A stretch of 5,296 bases of DNA from Desulfotomaculum sp. GTDB taxonomy: Bacteria; Bacillota; Desulfotomaculia; Desulfotomaculales; Nap2-2B. The stretch lies in contig DMDI01000170.1 in the NCBI GenBank assembly GCA_003445555.1, positions 1-5,296 of the forward strand, in the 5' to 3' direction. A program made the position numbers and the translations under genes. This document shows, in pieces, positions 3,808 to 5,296 of the stretch (position 1 is the stretch's first letter; each line of letters starts with the position of its first letter). The notes under the pieces are model-generated. The model was not told where the DNA came from, searched no databases, and saw only the letters and a program-made list of their open reading frames with translations.

Positions 3808-5296
3808 ATGGGTACGTATAGAAGAATACATACTACAGATGTTTTAATTGTGGGAGCTGGACTGGCAGGTGAACGAGCTGCAATTGCTGCCGATGAAGCA
3901 GGGTTAGACGTAATTATTTTAAGTATTGTTCCTCCTAGACGTTCACATAGTTGTGCTGCTCAAGGTGGAATGCAGGCATCGCTGGGAAACGTAGCCAAGG
4001 GTTATGGCGATAACACGGATATTCACTTTGCTGATACAGTAAAAGGCTCTGACTGGGGCAGTGACCAGGATGTTGTGCGACTTTTTTGTGAAACTTCACC
4101 CGTTGCCGTCAGAGAGCTATCATATTGGGGTATGCCCTGGAACCGGGTGGTAGCTGGTAAAAAGAAGCTGCCTAATGGCCAGGAAGTTGAAGATACCAAG
4201 GATAAAGAAGGTTACATCACTGCCCGTGATTTTGGTGGTACTGCTAAATGGCGTACCTGTTATATCTCTGATGGTACTGGTCACTGCATGCTTTATACAA
4301 TAGATTCAGTGGTAGTTAAATTGGGGATTACCGTTCATGACCGTATGGAAGCTATTTCCCTTATACATGATGGGGAATATTGCAAGGGGGTTGTAGCTCG
4401 CTGCCTGCGTACTGGAGAGCTTGTAGTTTATTTATCTAAGGCCACGTTGATAGCAACAGGAGGATATGGTCGTTTGTATGCTGCTTCTACTAATGCCGTT
4501 ATTAATGAAGGCAATGGCATGTTTATTGCCCAAGAAACTGGTATTGTGCCTCTTGGTAATATGGAAGCAGTTCAGTTCCATCCCACTGGTATTGTCCCCG
4601 ACTGGGTATTAATCACAGAAGGTGCCCGAGGCGATGGAGGGTACTTACTGGATAAAGACTTACACAGGTTTATGCCTGACTATGAACCTAAAAAAGCAGA
4701 GCTTGCTTCTCGAGACGTTGTATCCCGGCGCATGATGACGCATATACGCAAGGGATTTGGTATCAAACATCCTTCTGGTATTGAACACTTATGGCTTGAT
4801 ATAAGACATCTAGGAGACAAACATATTTACACCAACTTACGTGAAATTGCCGAAATCTGTGTATTTCATGGTGTTCATCCGGAAAAAGATCTCATTCCGG
4901 TACGACCCGCTCAGCATTACAGTATGGGTGGCATAAGGACTAACATTGACGGTGCGGCTTACGGCTTAAAGGGGCTGTTTGCAGCCGGTGAAGCAATGTG
5001 TTGGGATATGCACGGTTTTAACCGCCTGGGAGGTAACTCCGTGGCTGAAACTGTGGTTACGGGTAGAATAGTAGGCAAAAAATGTACGGAATATGCGTTG
5101 GGAACTACCTTAAACTATAATTATCAAATGATTGAAGATAACTTCGCCAAGCAGAAGGATCGGATTAAAAATTTAATTAACGGCAAAAATGGCAAGGAAG
5201 ACGTTTACAAGTTAAGAGTTCGTATGGGAGAAATCCTTTGGGATAAAGTAGGTATTTTCCGCAACGGTAAGGACCTGCAAGAAGCAGTAAACGAAC
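3808..5296 (+). CDS. frdA: Fumarate reductase/succinate dehydrogenase flavoprotein subunit (3' end outside window)
   Basis: The visible 496 residues run open to the window edge; Wolinella FrdA has 656, so about three quarters is present. The dinucleotide-binding segment VGAGLAGERAA spans 15-25. His47 in RRSHSCAAQGG is the residue that carries covalent 8-alpha-histidyl FAD. VKGSDWG (78-84) and RDFGGT (140-145) are conserved FAD-domain blocks. Active-site residues are His258, Thr270, Glu271, Arg302 (the proton-shuttling arginine, Arg301 in Wolinella), His370 (HYSMGGIRT) and Arg406 (GFNRLGGNS). All match the Wolinella enzyme with shifts of one or two residues. It interconverts fumarate and succinate at the cytoplasmic face and exchanges electrons with FrdB. 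There is no Tat or Sec signal peptide. The EAVQFHPT and SRDVVSRRM blocks fit the Wolinella-type enzyme better than the Bacillus SdhA type. A capping-domain break cannot be excluded past the edge. An intact frdB is expected next. Confidence 0.95.
   Translation, partial: MGTYRRIHTTDVLIVGAGLAGERAAIAADEAGLDVIILSIVPPRRSHSCAAQGGMQASLGNVAKGYGDNTDIHFADTVKGSDWGSDQDVVRLFCETSPVAVRELSYWGMPWNRVVAGKKKLPNGQEVEDTKDKEGYITARDFGGTAKWRTCYISDGTGHCMLYTIDSVVVKLGITVHDRMEAISLIHDGEYCKGVVARCLRTGELVVYLSKATLIATGGYGRLYAASTNAVINEGNGMFIAQETGIVPLGNMEAVQFHPTGIVPDWVLITEGARGDGGYLLDKDLHRFMPDYEPKKAELASRDVVSRRMMTHIRKGFGIKHPSGIEHLWLDIRHLGDKHIYTNLREIAEICVFHGVHPEKDLIPVRPAQHYSMGGIRTNIDGAAYGLKGLFAAGEAMCWDMHGFNRLGGNSVAETVVTGRIVGKKCTEYALGTTLNYNYQMIEDNFAKQKDRIKNLINGKNGKEDVYKLRVRMGEILWDKVGIFRNGKDLQEAVNE

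Noticed and set aside
1..5296. CRISPR array, tRNA, rRNA, insertion sequence or phage attachment site
   Set aside because: No spaced repeats, cloverleaf, rRNA-like sequence, transposase or terminal repeats were seen in reading both strands.

Overview
The window looks like part of a chromosome from a low-to-mid GC, anaerobic Gram-positive bacterium of the Clostridia type, perhaps near the Peptococcaceae/Desulfotomaculum group. This rests on AT-rich intergenic DNA, strong AAAGGAGG ribosome binding sites, TTG and GTG starts, and a menaquinol-linked fumarate reductase. The taxonomic guess is an inference from gene content and style; no rRNA or marker gene is present.

Left part (about 41-2092, minus strand): a compact operon read right to left. 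It encodes a MaoC-type hot-dog hydratase (2018-1575), an SDR dehydrogenase resembling the BadH 2-hydroxycyclohexanecarboxyl-CoA dehydrogenase group (1562-813), and an iron-sulfur flavoprotein of the NADPH-dependent FMN reductase superfamily (775-134). It ends in a clear intrinsic terminator (75-41). The hydratase and dehydrogenase suggest hydration/oxidation of a CoA thioester, with the flavoprotein as a possible redox partner. The substrate cannot be read from the sequence.

Middle (2081-2806): a decayed fumarate reductase/succinate dehydrogenase iron-sulfur subunit gene on the minus strand. Its C-terminal third is readable. The centre survives only as fragments in two frames with several stops, and the N-terminal part is nearly erased. 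The rest is AT-rich DNA with no recognisable gene, followed by a near-consensus housekeeping promoter (2771-2800) pointing right.

Right part (2807-5296, plus strand): a leader of about 205 nt, then frdC (diheme cytochrome b membrane anchor, 3012-3785) and frdA (flavoprotein subunit, 3808 to beyond the window edge). Both closely resemble the Wolinella-type quinol:fumarate reductase, with heme ligands, FAD attachment His and active-site residues present. A functional frdB would be expected just past the right edge. The complex would couple menaquinol oxidation to fumarate reduction, or run in reverse as succinate oxidation, as in syntrophic propionate or benzoate metabolism.

I see no clearly novel system. 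The most notable points are the inverted frdB relic beside an intact frdCA, the enlarged helix IV-V loop in FrdC, the long frdC leader with an orphan Shine-Dalgarno sequence, and the BadH-like/MaoC/Fe-S flavoprotein cluster.
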